Source: Xanthobacter oligotrophicus
GTDB taxonomy: Bacteria; Pseudomonadota; Alphaproteobacteria; Rhizobiales; Xanthobacteraceae
Direction of reading: 5' to 3'
NCBI RefSeq assembly: GCF_008364685.1
Contig: NZ_VTTL01000002.1
Coordinates: forward strand, 372,001-436,000
DNA: 64,000 bases
The position numbers and the translations under genes were made by a program. Below the pieces are notes generated by a model. The model had not been told where the DNA came from. It saw nothing but the letters and a program-made list of their open reading frames with translations, and made no database searches. Shown piece by piece: positions 36,270 to 44,018 of the stretch (the first letter of the stretch is position 1; the number at the start of each line of letters is the position of its first letter).

Positions 36270-36746
36270 TCAAGCGATCTCCAGCACCTCCACCTCGCGG
36301 CCGGCCACCAGAGCCACATCACCCACGACCTTGCTCATCAGGGCTTTTGCCAGCGGCGAGACATAGGACACCGAGCCTTTGGCCGGGTCGGCCTCATCCT
36401 CGCCGACGATGCGAAAGACCTGGCGGCGGCCATCCTCGCGGTCGATGGTGACGGTGGTCCCGAACTGGACCGACCGGGGATGCGCAACAGCCTCGACCAG
36501 TTGGGCACTGGCCCGCCGGGCGCTGTAGTAGCGCAGGTCGCGGGTCGCCCGCGCCATGGCCATCCGGTCGGCCTGCACATCGCCGGTCTGCGCCTGCGCA
36601 TAGGCGGCCCGTGCCTCGCCCAGGGCCGCATCCAGCGCCGCCATCCCGGCGGGCGTCACCAGATTTGGATGCGGCGAGATCGGCCGGTCTGGCAGGTCGG
36701 CTGCGGTCGCTTCGAGGTCATTTTCGCGCGTGAAGGCGACGGACAT
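36270..36746 (-). CDS. GreA/GreB-family transcription elongation factor
   Basis: 158 residues from the ATG at 36744-36746. The N-terminal part is a helical hairpin (LVTPAGMAALDAALGEAR and following to RYYSARRASAQL). The C-terminal FKBP-like domain includes QFGTTVTIDREDGRRQVFRIVGEDE and SVSYVSPLAKALMSKVVGD. GreA rescues backtracked RNA polymerase by stimulating cleavage of the transcript. The N-terminal acidic tip residues should be checked before calling activity. It is divergent to the Rnk-like gene. Confidence 0.85.
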   Translation of the reverse strand: MSVAFTRENDLEATAADLPDRPISPHPNLVTPAGMAALDAALGEARAAYAQAQTGDVQADRMAMARATRDLRYYSARRASAQLVEAVAHPRSVQFGTTVTIDREDGRRQVFRIVGEDEADPAKGSVSYVSPLAKALMSKVVGDVALVAGREVEVLEIA

Positions 36747-36875
36747 GCTGAACGGGGTCCATGTTGGCCAAGACCGGAGAGCATACAACGTGGCCCCCGC
36801 AAAGTCGCCCGTTTGCCCCGGGGTGATCCCGCCGCTCGACGGAGCGCCTGGATCGGCGCTTCCGAGTCCATTTCA

Positions 36876-36891
36876 GTGCAACCAGTTGCAC
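36876..36891. promoter_or_regulatory. near-perfect palindrome, second copy of TGCAAC-NN-GTTGCA
   Basis: GTGCAAC-CA-GTTGCAC is a dyad with one mismatch at the centre, in the 420-base divergent intergenic region between the greA-like and rnk-like genes. TTGACA at 36921-36926 follows, but no good -10 box is seen. Confidence 0.45.
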
Positions 36892-37166
36892 CGGCGCCGA
36901 GCGGCCGCCGCCCACAGCACTTGACATAACGTAAGCAGACAGGCTGTGATCCGCCCATGAGCGCGACGACCCACACCCTCCGCCGCCCCTGCCCCATCGC
37001 AGGACAGTAGCCCCGCGCTCGGCCTCCGCGCCCCGAGCGCCGGGGTGATGATGTGTCTCGCCGTGCGCCTGCACGGCACACGATGACGGCGCTCCAACGC
37101 TCTCCCCATTCCCCAAGCCTTGCCCGTGCTGCCGCTCGATCGTGGCTGTGCGATGCCGGCATTCCT

Positions 37167-37613
37167 ATGACGACGACACTCATGATGAAGAAGCAATCCA
37201 AGTCCCCATCAAGGTCCCCTCGCCTGCCCGCGCTCGTTCTGAGCCATCCGGACCACGAACGCCTCGCCGGCCTCGCCACAGCCGCGCTCGACCGCATCCC
37301 CGACGTGGCGGAAGAACTGCTCGCCGAGTTGGACAGGGCGCGCCTCGTGGCCCCCAGCCGCGTCCCCGCCACCGCCGTGCAGATGGGCTCCAAAGTGACC
37401 TACGAAGCGGGCGGCAACGCACGCACCGTGACGCTGGTCTACCCGGAAGACGCGGACATCGCCGCCGCCAGGGTATCGGTGATGACGCCCATCGGGGCCG
37501 CTCTCATCGGCCTCTCCGAAGGCCAGTCGATCTGCTGGACGGCCCGTGACGGTCGCCGCCACGAGCTTAAGGTCATCCAGGTCCAGCCGCCGCAGGGAAA
37601 AGCCCTCGCCTGA
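37167..37613 (+). CDS. rnk: Rnk-like nucleoside diphosphate kinase regulator (GreA/GreB C-terminal fold)
   Basis: 148 residues from the ATG at 37167; starts at 37182 or 37185 are possible. LVLSHPDHERLAGLATAAL is the Rnk N-terminal coiled region. The C-terminal FKBP-like domain is marked by VQMGSKVTYEAGG, VTLVYPEDADIAAARVSVMTPIGAALIGL and GRRHELKVIQVQPP. Rnk binds RNA polymerase in the secondary channel region but lacks cleavage activity. It is translated away from the greA-like gene, with the palindrome between. Confidence 0.85.
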   Translation: MTTTLMMKKQSKSPSRSPRLPALVLSHPDHERLAGLATAALDRIPDVAEELLAELDRARLVAPSRVPATAVQMGSKVTYEAGGNARTVTLVYPEDADIAAARVSVMTPIGAALIGLSEGQSICWTARDGRRHELKVIQVQPPQGKALA

Positions 37614-37618
37614 CATCA

Positions 37619-37830
37619 GAGCCTGTTTGGGAATTCAAAAGGGTATAACCGCAATCCCGACCGTCATGCCCGGGCTTGTCCCGGGTATCCACGCCGAACC
37701 GCTTGAGGCAGCGTGCGAAAATTGCTCCCAGCCTCCCTGCGTGGATGGCCGGGACAAGCCCGGGCATGACGGTGATAAAGCTCTTGCGAGGGCTGCAAGT
37801 GCCAAAATGGGCGAATTTCCAAACGGGCTC
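37619..37830. mobile_element. 212-bp MITE with 18-bp terminal inverted repeats and TCA target duplication
   Basis: The left end GAGCCTGTTTGGGAATTC (37619-37636) and the right end (reverse complement GAGCCCGTTTGGAAATTC, 37813-37830) match at 16 of 18 bases. TCA directly precedes and follows the element (37616-37618 and 37831-37833), a 3-bp target-site duplication of the TNA type used by IS1031/IS5-group elements. A perfect 25-bp inverted repeat lies inside (37660-37684 and 37749-37773). No transposase frame exists. It inserted six bases after the rnk stop. Confidence 0.8.
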
Positions 37831-37856
37831 TCAGGCACCATCACCAGTCTGATCGT

Positions 37857-37870
37857 TGCAACCGGTTGCA
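37857..37870. promoter_or_regulatory. 14-bp perfect palindrome, third copy
   Basis: TGCAACCGGTTGCA, the core of the 34711-34726 site, lies between the MITE and the AraC-type gene, about 250 bases upstream of its start. The intergenic region 37831-38118 shows no gene. Confidence 0.45.
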
Positions 37871-38118
37871 CCACCTCCAAACTGACCCGACAGCAGCCTG
37901 AGGTGGCACCCGCCCAGCTCGGGACCGCCCGAGCCGGGCGGCGAGGCGGCCTGATACCGACCCGTCCCCTGCCGAGATCGCATGAAAGCGAGCACTGCGT
38001 TTCCGGAGCGTTGCCGCCCATCGCCATCGGCGCGGCAGAATCCTTGATCTTGCGCGCCATCGCGTCACCATGCACACGATGGCGCGAACCAGACAGGGAC
38101 AGCGACACCAACAGCAAC

Positions 38119-39135
38119 ATGGCGACGACAACTCTTCCTCTCGTGCGGGCATCCGCCGCCTTTCCACTCATGATCTGGCTCAGGGACAACGGCCACCCGC
38201 TGGACCGCGTGCTCCAGGATGCCGGTCTGCCGCCCGCCTTCGTCGCCGATCCCGACCAGCCGATTCCCCTGCGGACGGCCATCGAATTCCTGCATTCCGT
38301 GGCACGCGCCGAAGGGCTCGACATTGGCTGCCGGGTGGTCACCCCTGACGGCATCGACCAGCTCGGCTTCATCGGAGTGCTGGTGAGGGCGTCGCAGACC
38401 CCGCGCGAAGCGTTCCAGCTGGTGACCCGCGCCTTCTTCCACCACGGCTCCCACGGGATGCTCACCTTCACGCCCCATGCCGGCGGAGCCACGGTCCGTC
38501 ACGTGTTCCGGGTGCCGCTCGATGCCGAAGCTCTGTTCGTCGCGCAGCAGTTCATAACCGCCCTGATCGTCAGCGTGGTCACCCGCGAAGGCCAGGATGG
38601 GTCCGCCCCCGAGCGCGTGGAGCTCACGCCCCATCCGGTCCTGGGGCTGACGCTGCTCGAACCCCATTTCGGCTGCCCGGTCTGCCCCACCCTCACCGGC
38701 GCGGTGGCCGTGACCTTCAGCGATCAGGTGCTCGATCGACCCTTTTCCCAGCGCCGCGTCCCCCTCGACCAGCAGGTGACGGAGGGGAGCGGGGCGATCC
38801 GTGGCGACGGCACCCTCGCCGGCTCCATCCGCACCATCCTGCCGCTGCTGCTGGCCCGCGGCGGCGAGCCGACGCTGGCCGAAATGGCCCGCTTCGCCTT
38901 CATGAGCACGCGCACCCTGCAGCGCCGGCTCACCGCCGAAGGCTCCAGCCTGTCGCGGCTGATCGAGCAGGAGCGCTCCGCCCGCGCCGTCGCGCTGCTG
39001 ACAGCCAGCACCACGCGGGTGCAGGAGGTCGCGGCGGAGATGGGCTATGGCTCCGGCGCCAGCTTCACCCGCGCCGTGCGCCGCTGGACCTCGGCGCCGC
39101 CCACCCGCCTGCGCAAGGACAGGACCGGCGACTGA
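38119..39135 (+). CDS. AraC-family transcriptional regulator
   Basis: 338 residues from the ATG at 38119 (MATTTLPLV). The N-terminal Arabinose_bd-type domain includes FPLMIWLRDNGHPLDRVL, PIPLRTAIEFLHSVA and HPVLGLTLLEPHFGC. The C-terminal HTH_18 domain has ARGGEPTLAEMARFAFMSTRTLQRRL and ARAVALLTASTTRVQEVAAEMGYGSGASFTRAVRRW. This AraC subclass (as in OruR-like regulators) senses small amines or acids. The longer upstream open frame crosses the MITE and is not used. Its stop is the first base of the dispersed repeat. Confidence 0.9.
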   Translation: MATTTLPLVRASAAFPLMIWLRDNGHPLDRVLQDAGLPPAFVADPDQPIPLRTAIEFLHSVARAEGLDIGCRVVTPDGIDQLGFIGVLVRASQTPREAFQLVTRAFFHHGSHGMLTFTPHAGGATVRHVFRVPLDAEALFVAQQFITALIVSVVTREGQDGSAPERVELTPHPVLGLTLLEPHFGCPVCPTLTGAVAVTFSDQVLDRPFSQRRVPLDQQVTEGSGAIRGDGTLAGSIRTILPLLLARGGEPTLAEMARFAFMSTRTLQRRLTAEGSSLSRLIEQERSARAVALLTASTTRVQEVAAEMGYGSGASFTRAVRRWTSAPPTRLRKDRTGD

Positions 39136-39236
39136 TACCAATGGCCCGTGAGCTTGACTCATGGGCCATTGGTCAAGCCCGCGCGACGCTTGAGCGTACC
39201 CACCTGGCATCGGTCGAAGACCGAGGCCGATGGTAT
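39135..39236. repeat. dispersed structured repeat, copy A
   Basis: A 102-bp element whose ends are ATACCA and TGGTAT. A 16-bp hairpin with one G-T pair opens it (ACCAATGGCCCGTGAG, loop CTTGA, then its complement). Two smaller hairpins follow (ACGC-TTGA-GCGT and CGGTC-GAA-GACCG). A second copy is at 53453-53555. Positions that differ in the stems change in pairs. It lies directly between the convergent AraC and LysR genes. Confidence 0.85.
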
Positions 39237-39253
39237 GATGCGGCGACCCGACA

Positions 39254-40204
39254 TCACCGACGGACCGCCGCGAGCGCCGGATCCGGCGGCTGGCCGAAGC
39301 TGCGCATCTCGCCCAGAAGCCAGGATTCCAGTGCCCTGAGGTCGGAGCGAAATGCGACCTGCGGTGCGATCCACATCTTGAGATGCCGCCCGCCGGGCAC
39401 GAAGCCGAAGGGCGCGATGAGGCGGCCGGACTGAAGCTCGCTCAGGGCCAGCATGTGCGGCACCACCGCCACGCCGAGGCCGCAGGCGGCGGCCTGGATC
39501 AACAGGTAGAAGTGCTCGAAGCTGCGCTGTGCCTTCAGGCCGAGGTCACCGTTGCCGGTGGCCTGCGCCCAGTCGCGCCAGGCCTCGGGGCGTGTATTCG
39601 TGGACAGAAGATGCGCGCTCCCGAGATCCTCCGGCGCGGTGAGGTCCCGGCCGGCAAGATAATCGGGCGAGCACACCGGCCCGATCCATTCGGTTCCCAG
39701 CTCGCGGATGATGGCGTCCCGTGGCGGCACGATGGTGCTGGAGCGGATGGCGACCGAAATATTGTCGCGGCTGAAATCCACCTTGTCGTAATTCATGTTC
39801 AGCTCCACCTGCACATCCGGATTGCGGCGGTGGAAGCCCGCCATGCGCGGGATCAGCCAGCACAGCATGATGGAGGCGGAGCAGGAGAGCGTGAGCGGGC
39901 CGGGCCGCAGCCGGTCGAGGGTGGCGTGGATGAGGCCGAAGGCGGTGGACAGGCCCTCGGCGAGCCGTTGTCCCTCGGGCGTCGGCTCGCTGGCGCCGCC
40001 GCCGCGCGCGACCAAAGGCACCCCCAGCGTCGCCTCCAGCGCCTTGATGTGGCGGCTCACCGCGCCGTGGGTGACGCACAATTCCTCGGCGGCGCGGGTC
40101 ATGCTGCGATGGCGCGCCGTGGCCTCGAACGCCCGCAGCGCCACCAGTGAGGGCAAGGGCTGGTTGCCGAGTTGCGACATGAGGCCAAGATCCTGCTTTT
40201 GCAT
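39254..40204 (-). CDS. LysR-family transcriptional regulator
   Basis: 316 residues (an internal start at 40180 is possible). The N-terminal winged helix is LPSLVALRAFEATARHRSMT and AAEELCVTHGAVSRHIKALE, the GcvA subclass pattern. The substrate-binding domain (about residues 95-300) includes LNMNYDKVDFSRDNISVAIR and CGLGVAVVPHMLA. It is divergent from the MFS gene and is therefore the likely regulator of the apionate-type cluster. Confidence 0.92.
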   Translation of the reverse strand: MQKQDLGLMSQLGNQPLPSLVALRAFEATARHRSMTRAAEELCVTHGAVSRHIKALEATLGVPLVARGGGASEPTPEGQRLAEGLSTAFGLIHATLDRLRPGPLTLSCSASIMLCWLIPRMAGFHRRNPDVQVELNMNYDKVDFSRDNISVAIRSSTIVPPRDAIIRELGTEWIGPVCSPDYLAGRDLTAPEDLGSAHLLSTNTRPEAWRDWAQATGNGDLGLKAQRSFEHFYLLIQAAACGLGVAVVPHMLALSELQSGRLIAPFGFVPGGRHLKMWIAPQVAFRSDLRALESWLLGEMRSFGQPPDPALAAVRR

Positions 40205-40211
40205 CTCTTAT

Positions 40212-40250
40212 TGCTGCATCGCAGCATCCATGATGTGAGTTTAGCTCACA
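40212..40250. promoter_or_regulatory. two dyads in the LysR/MFS divergent region
   Basis: TGCTG-CATCG-CAGCA (40212-40226) and TGTGAG-TTTAG-CTCACA (40234-40250) sit back to back just upstream of the LysR start. They are candidate LysR recognition sites controlling both directions. The remaining region to 40409 includes a GGAGG ribosome site for the MFS gene. Confidence 0.45.
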
Positions 40251-40409
40251 ATCCAAGGACAACAAATCGATTGTTCCGGCCGCTGTCGGGCGCCTAATGG
40301 CGAGCGTCAATACCCCGGCTCGGCGGCCCGCGTGCCGCCCCCTGCCGGGGCAACAAGAACAAGAAGCGCAGTCGCCGAAAGATCTGCACCATTTCCTGGA
40401 GGAAATCCC

Positions 40410-41750
40410 ATGACGGAGCCCGAGGCGTCCGCCGTCGAGCGGTCGGCCATTTCCAAGGTCTCGTGGCGGCTTGTGCCGTTCATTGGCCTGATGTTCTTCA
40501 TCAACTTCCTGGATCGCACCGCCGTGTCCTTCGCAGGACCCAACGGCATGTCGCGCGATCTCGGCCTCACCGCCTCCCAGTTCGGGTTCGCGGCGGGCAT
40601 TTTCTTCCTCGGCTACATCCTGCTGGAAGTGCCGAGCAACCTGGCCCTGCACAAGTTTGGCGCCCGCCGCTGGCTCGCCCGCATCATGGTGACCTGGGGC
40701 ATCGTCGCCCTGCTGTTCACGTGGGTGAGCAGCGTGGAAGGCCTCTATGTGCTGCGCTTCCTGCTCGGCGTCGCCGAGGCGGGCTTCTTCCCCGGCGCCA
40801 TCCTCTATCTCAGCCTGTGGGTGCCGGCGCGCCACCGCAACAAGGTGCTGGCCCTGTTCTATGTGGCACAGCCGCTCACCATCGTCATCGGCGCGCCCTT
40901 CGCCTCGCTGCTGCTGGGCGCGGACGGCCTGATGGGCCTCGCCGGCTGGCGCATCATGTTCTTCGGCGTCGCCATTCCGGCGATCCTCGTCGGCATCGTC
41001 GCCTGGTTCTACCTGGTGGACCGGCCTGCCGACGCCAAATGGCTCACCAACGCCGAGCGCGACTGGCTCACCGGCGAGCTTGCCAAGGAAGAGAAGACCA
41101 AGGCGGGCAAGCACAACATCCTCGCTTCCGGCGCGTTGCTGAACGGGCGGGTGTGGCTGCTGTCCTTCGTCTACTTCGGGCTGATCTACGGCCTTTATGC
41201 GCTGGCCTTCTTCCTGCCCACCATCATCGGCGGCTTCGAGGCCCAGTTCGGCACCAAGTTCGACGTGATGCAGAAAGGCCTCATCACCGCCATTCCCTAC
41301 CTGCCTGCGGCGGCGGCGCTGCTGCTGTGGAGCCGGCATGCGGCGAAGACCGGGGTGAAGCCCTGGCATGTGGGCCTGCCGGCGCTCATCGGCGCCGTCT
41401 CCATCCCGGTGGCGCTGTTCATGAACTCGCCCGCCGCCACGGTGGCGGTGATCACCATCACTGCCTGCTCCATCTTCTCCGCGCTGCCCAACTTCTGGGC
41501 CATCCCGGCGCGGTTCCTGTCGGGGGCCGGCGCGGCGGCGGGCATCGCCCTCATCAACACGGTGGGCAACGTGGCCGGATTTGCCGCCCCCTTCATCACC
41601 GGAGCAGTGAAGGACGCGACAGGCTCGTTCCAGGTCGCCATGCTGGTGGTGGGCGGCTTCATGATGCTCTCCGCCGTCCTCACCCTGGTGGTGGCGCGGC
41701 AGCGCGACAGCGTGCCGGACGCAGCGGCCATGGCCGCCCGCTCGGCCTGA
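40410..41750 (+). CDS. MFS transporter, ACS-type organic-anion permease
   Basis: 446 residues with 12 predicted membrane helices; GGAGG lies eight bases upstream of the ATG at 40410. The signature FFINFLDRTAVSFAGPNG after helix 1 and LGVAEAGFFPGAILYLSLWVP are those of the anion:cation symporter (tartrate/phthalate-type) family. It would import a hydroxylated organic acid. Given the following genes, D-apionate or a related branched acid is the likely substrate. Confidence 0.88.
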   Translation: MTEPEASAVERSAISKVSWRLVPFIGLMFFINFLDRTAVSFAGPNGMSRDLGLTASQFGFAAGIFFLGYILLEVPSNLALHKFGARRWLARIMVTWGIVALLFTWVSSVEGLYVLRFLLGVAEAGFFPGAILYLSLWVPARHRNKVLALFYVAQPLTIVIGAPFASLLLGADGLMGLAGWRIMFFGVAIPAILVGIVAWFYLVDRPADAKWLTNAERDWLTGELAKEEKTKAGKHNILASGALLNGRVWLLSFVYFGLIYGLYALAFFLPTIIGGFEAQFGTKFDVMQKGLITAIPYLPAAAALLLWSRHAAKTGVKPWHVGLPALIGAVSIPVALFMNSPAATVAVITITACSIFSALPNFWAIPARFLSGAGAAAGIALINTVGNVAGFAAPFITGAVKDATGSFQVAMLVVGGFMMLSAVLTLVVARQRDSVPDAAAMAARSA

Positions 41751-41757
41751 TAAACAG

Positions 41758-41778
41758 GGGGCCGGGCGAACCGGCCCC
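41758..41778. repeat. GC-rich hairpin between MFS and the oxidoisomerase gene
   Basis: GGGGCCGG, loop GCGAA, CCGGCCCC: an 8-bp perfect stem eight bases after the MFS stop. No T-run follows, so it could partly terminate or stabilise the message rather than end it. Confidence 0.4.
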
Positions 41779-41819
41779 ATTCATCAGGGACCTTGTCCCG
41801 GAGTGTTGGAGATACCGGA

Positions 41820-42650
41820 ATGAACGCGAAGATCGCCCTGTTCGGCGCCGGCGGGAAGATGGGCGTGCGCCTGTCCAAGAACCTCGCCAAGTCGGACTTC
41901 CAGGTTGCCCACGTGGAGGTCAGCGACATCGGCCGCAAGCGCCTCAAGGATGAGGTGGGCGTGGACTGCACCGAGATCGACGCCGCCCTCGACGGTGCCG
42001 ACGTGGTCATCCTGGCCGTGCCCGACACCCTCATCGGCAAGGTCGCGCACAGCATCTCGCCGAAACTGAAGGCGGGCACCATGGTGATGCTGCTCGACGC
42101 GGCTGCCCCCTTCGCCGGCCACCTGCCGGACCGCCCGGACCTCATCTATTTCGTCTCCCACCCCTGCCACCCGCTCATCTTCAACGACGAGACCGACCCG
42201 GTGGCGCGGCGCGACTTCTTCGGCGGAGCGGGAGCCAAGCAGTCCATCACCTCCGCCCTCATGCAGGGGCCGGACGAGGCGTTCGCCCTGGGCGAGGCGG
42301 TGGCGAAGGCCATATACGCCCCCATCCTGCGCTCATACCGCCTCACGGTGGACCAGATGGCGATCCTGGAGCCCGGCCTGTCGGAGACCATCTGCGCCAC
42401 CCTGCTCGACGTGATGCGCGAGGCCATGGACGAGACCGTGCGCCGCGGCGTGCCGGAGGAATGCGCCCGCGACTTCCTGCTGGGCCACATGAACATTCTC
42501 GCCGCGGTGATCTTCAAGGAGATCCCCGGCGTGTTCTCCGACGCCTGCAACAAGGCCATCCAGTTCGGCAAGCCGCGCCTCATGCGCGACGACTGGATCA
42601 AGTGCCTCGACAAGCCGGAAATCGCCGAGAGCATCCGCCGCATCACCTGA
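41820..42650 (+). CDS. ApnO-like D-apionate oxidoisomerase (6PGDH-C-like)
   Basis: 276 residues from the ATG at 41820 with GGAG upstream. The Rossmann nucleotide loop FGAGGKMGVRL is at residues 8-18. The C-terminal helical domain resembles 6-phosphogluconate dehydrogenase C-terminal domains (EPGLSETICATLLDVM and GVPEECARDFLLGHMNI). In D-apionate catabolism ApnO converts D-apionate to 3-oxo-isoapionate with NAD. Position between an MFS transporter and an OiaX/OiaK-like pair supports this role. Assignment is by context and fold, not by assay. Confidence 0.7.
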   Translation: MNAKIALFGAGGKMGVRLSKNLAKSDFQVAHVEVSDIGRKRLKDEVGVDCTEIDAALDGADVVILAVPDTLIGKVAHSISPKLKAGTMVMLLDAAAPFAGHLPDRPDLIYFVSHPCHPLIFNDETDPVARRDFFGGAGAKQSITSALMQGPDEAFALGEAVAKAIYAPILRSYRLTVDQMAILEPGLSETICATLLDVMREAMDETVRRGVPEECARDFLLGHMNILAAVIFKEIPGVFSDACNKAIQFGKPRLMRDDWIKCLDKPEIAESIRRIT

Positions 42651-42699
42651 TCGCGCGGACGGGGGCATCCCCAAAGGGACCATCCCCCGCCCCGCTTCA

Positions 42700-42740
42700 C
42701 GGCCCGGCTCCTCTCCTGCATCGCAGAGGGGGCCGGGCCG
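42700..42740. repeat. imperfect hairpin upstream of the RuBisCO-like gene
   Basis: CGGCCCGGC (42700-42708) pairs with GCCGGGCCG (42732-42740), extending inward with wobble pairs. It ends 33 bases before the ATG at 42774 and could modulate its expression. Confidence 0.35.
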
Positions 42741-42773
42741 CGCTACACACAGACGGCTGCAGGAACCTGTGCC

Positions 42774-44018
42774 ATGAGCGAACGCGTCTATGCCACCTAC
42801 TGGATGGAGACCGGCGGCGACCCGGCCCGCACCGCCGAAGTCATCGCCGGCGAGCAGTCCAGCGGCACCTTCGTGGCGCTCGCCACCGAGACCGCGGAGC
42901 TGAAGGAGCGCTCCGGCGCGCGGGTGGAACGGCTCGACATCCTCGATACGGCGGACACGCCCAGCCTGCCCGGGGGCATGGTCTCAGACCGATACACCCG
43001 CGCCATTCTCGAACTGTCCTGGCCGGTGGAGAATTTCGGCCCGTCCCTGCCGAACCTCATGTCCACCATCGCCGGCAATTTGTTCGAGCTGCACCAAGTC
43101 TCCGGCCTGCGCCTGCTGGACCTGAAGCTGCCGGCCTCCTTCACCGGCGCCTTCGCCGGTCCGGCGTTCGGCATCGCCGGCACCCGCAAGCTGGCCGGGG
43201 TGGCGCAGGGGCCGATCATCGGCACCATCATCAAGCCGTCCATCGGCCTCACGCCGGAAGAGACCGCCCAGCAGGTGCGCGAGCTGATCGCCGGCGACAT
43301 CGACTTCATCAAGGACGACGAACTGCAGGCCGACGGCGGCCGCTGCCCGTTCGAGGCGCGGGTGAAAGCGGTGATGCGCGTGGTGAACGACGCCGCCGAC
43401 CGGCGCGGACGCAAGGTGATGGTGGCCTTCAACATCACCGGCGACCTCGATGAGATGCGCCGCCGCCACGACCTGGTGCTTGCCGAGGGCGGCACCTGCG
43501 TCATGGTGTGCCTGAATTCCACCGGCCTCGTGGGGGTGCGCGAGATCCGCCGACACACCCAGCTGCCCATCCACGGCCATCGCGCCGGCTGGGGCACTCT
43601 CTACCGCTGCCCGTCGCTGGGGTGGGATTATGCCCCCTGGCAGCAGCTGTGGCGGCTGGCGGGCGTGGACCATCTGCACGTGAACGGGCTCGACAACAAA
43701 TTCTCGGAACCCAACGACAGCGTCATCGCCGCCGCGCGGGCGGTGCTCTCGCCCCTCAACGATAAGGCGCCCATGGAGGCCATGCCGGTGTTCTCCTCCG
43801 GCCAGACCGGGCGGCAGGCAGCGGAGACCTATGCGGCCATCGGCTGCGCCGATCTCATCCACACGGCAGGGGGCGGCATCTTCGGCCATCCGGCAGGGGT
43901 GCCGGCGGGGGTGGAGGCGCTGCGTGCGGCCTGGCGCGCCGCCATGGCCGGCGCCAGCCTGGAGGACGAGGCGACGCGCAGCCCCGCTTTGCGCAGCGCC
44001 CTCGGGTTCTGGCGATGA
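42774..44018 (+). CDS. oiaX: RuBisCO-like protein, OiaX-like transcarboxylase/hydrolase
   Basis: 414 residues, a form IV RuBisCO-like protein. The first catalytic lysine is kept (K154, GTIIKPSIGL) but the second KPK lysine is Ser. The carbamylation box DFIKDDE has K180, D182 and E183, and HGHRAGWG (H269/R270) is present. It is therefore not a CO2-fixing RuBisCO. The apionate-type neighbours suggest OiaX, which cleaves 3-oxo-isoapionate-4-phosphate to glycolate and 3-phosphoglycerate. The kinase gene starts inside its stop codon (ATGA). Confidence 0.8.
   Translation: MSERVYATYWMETGGDPARTAEVIAGEQSSGTFVALATETAELKERSGARVERLDILDTADTPSLPGGMVSDRYTRAILELSWPVENFGPSLPNLMSTIAGNLFELHQVSGLRLLDLKLPASFTGAFAGPAFGIAGTRKLAGVAQGPIIGTIIKPSIGLTPEETAQQVRELIAGDIDFIKDDELQADGGRCPFEARVKAVMRVVNDAADRRGRKVMVAFNITGDLDEMRRRHDLVLAEGGTCVMVCLNSTGLVGVREIRRHTQLPIHGHRAGWGTLYRCPSLGWDYAPWQQLWRLAGVDHLHVNGLDNKFSEPNDSVIAAARAVLSPLNDKAPMEAMPVFSSGQTGRQAAETYAAIGCADLIHTAGGGIFGHPAGVPAGVEALRAAWRAAMAGASLEDEATRSPALRSALGFWR

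Noticed and set aside
39546-41780. 744-codon minus-strand frame across the LysR and MFS genes
   Set aside because: Antisense shadow of the MFS gene and out of frame with LysR; composition is His/Gly/Asp-rich.
42774-44018. True CO2-fixing RuBisCO large subunit
   Set aside because: The second active-site lysine is replaced, length and neighbours match RuBisCO-like proteins, and no small subunit is nearby.
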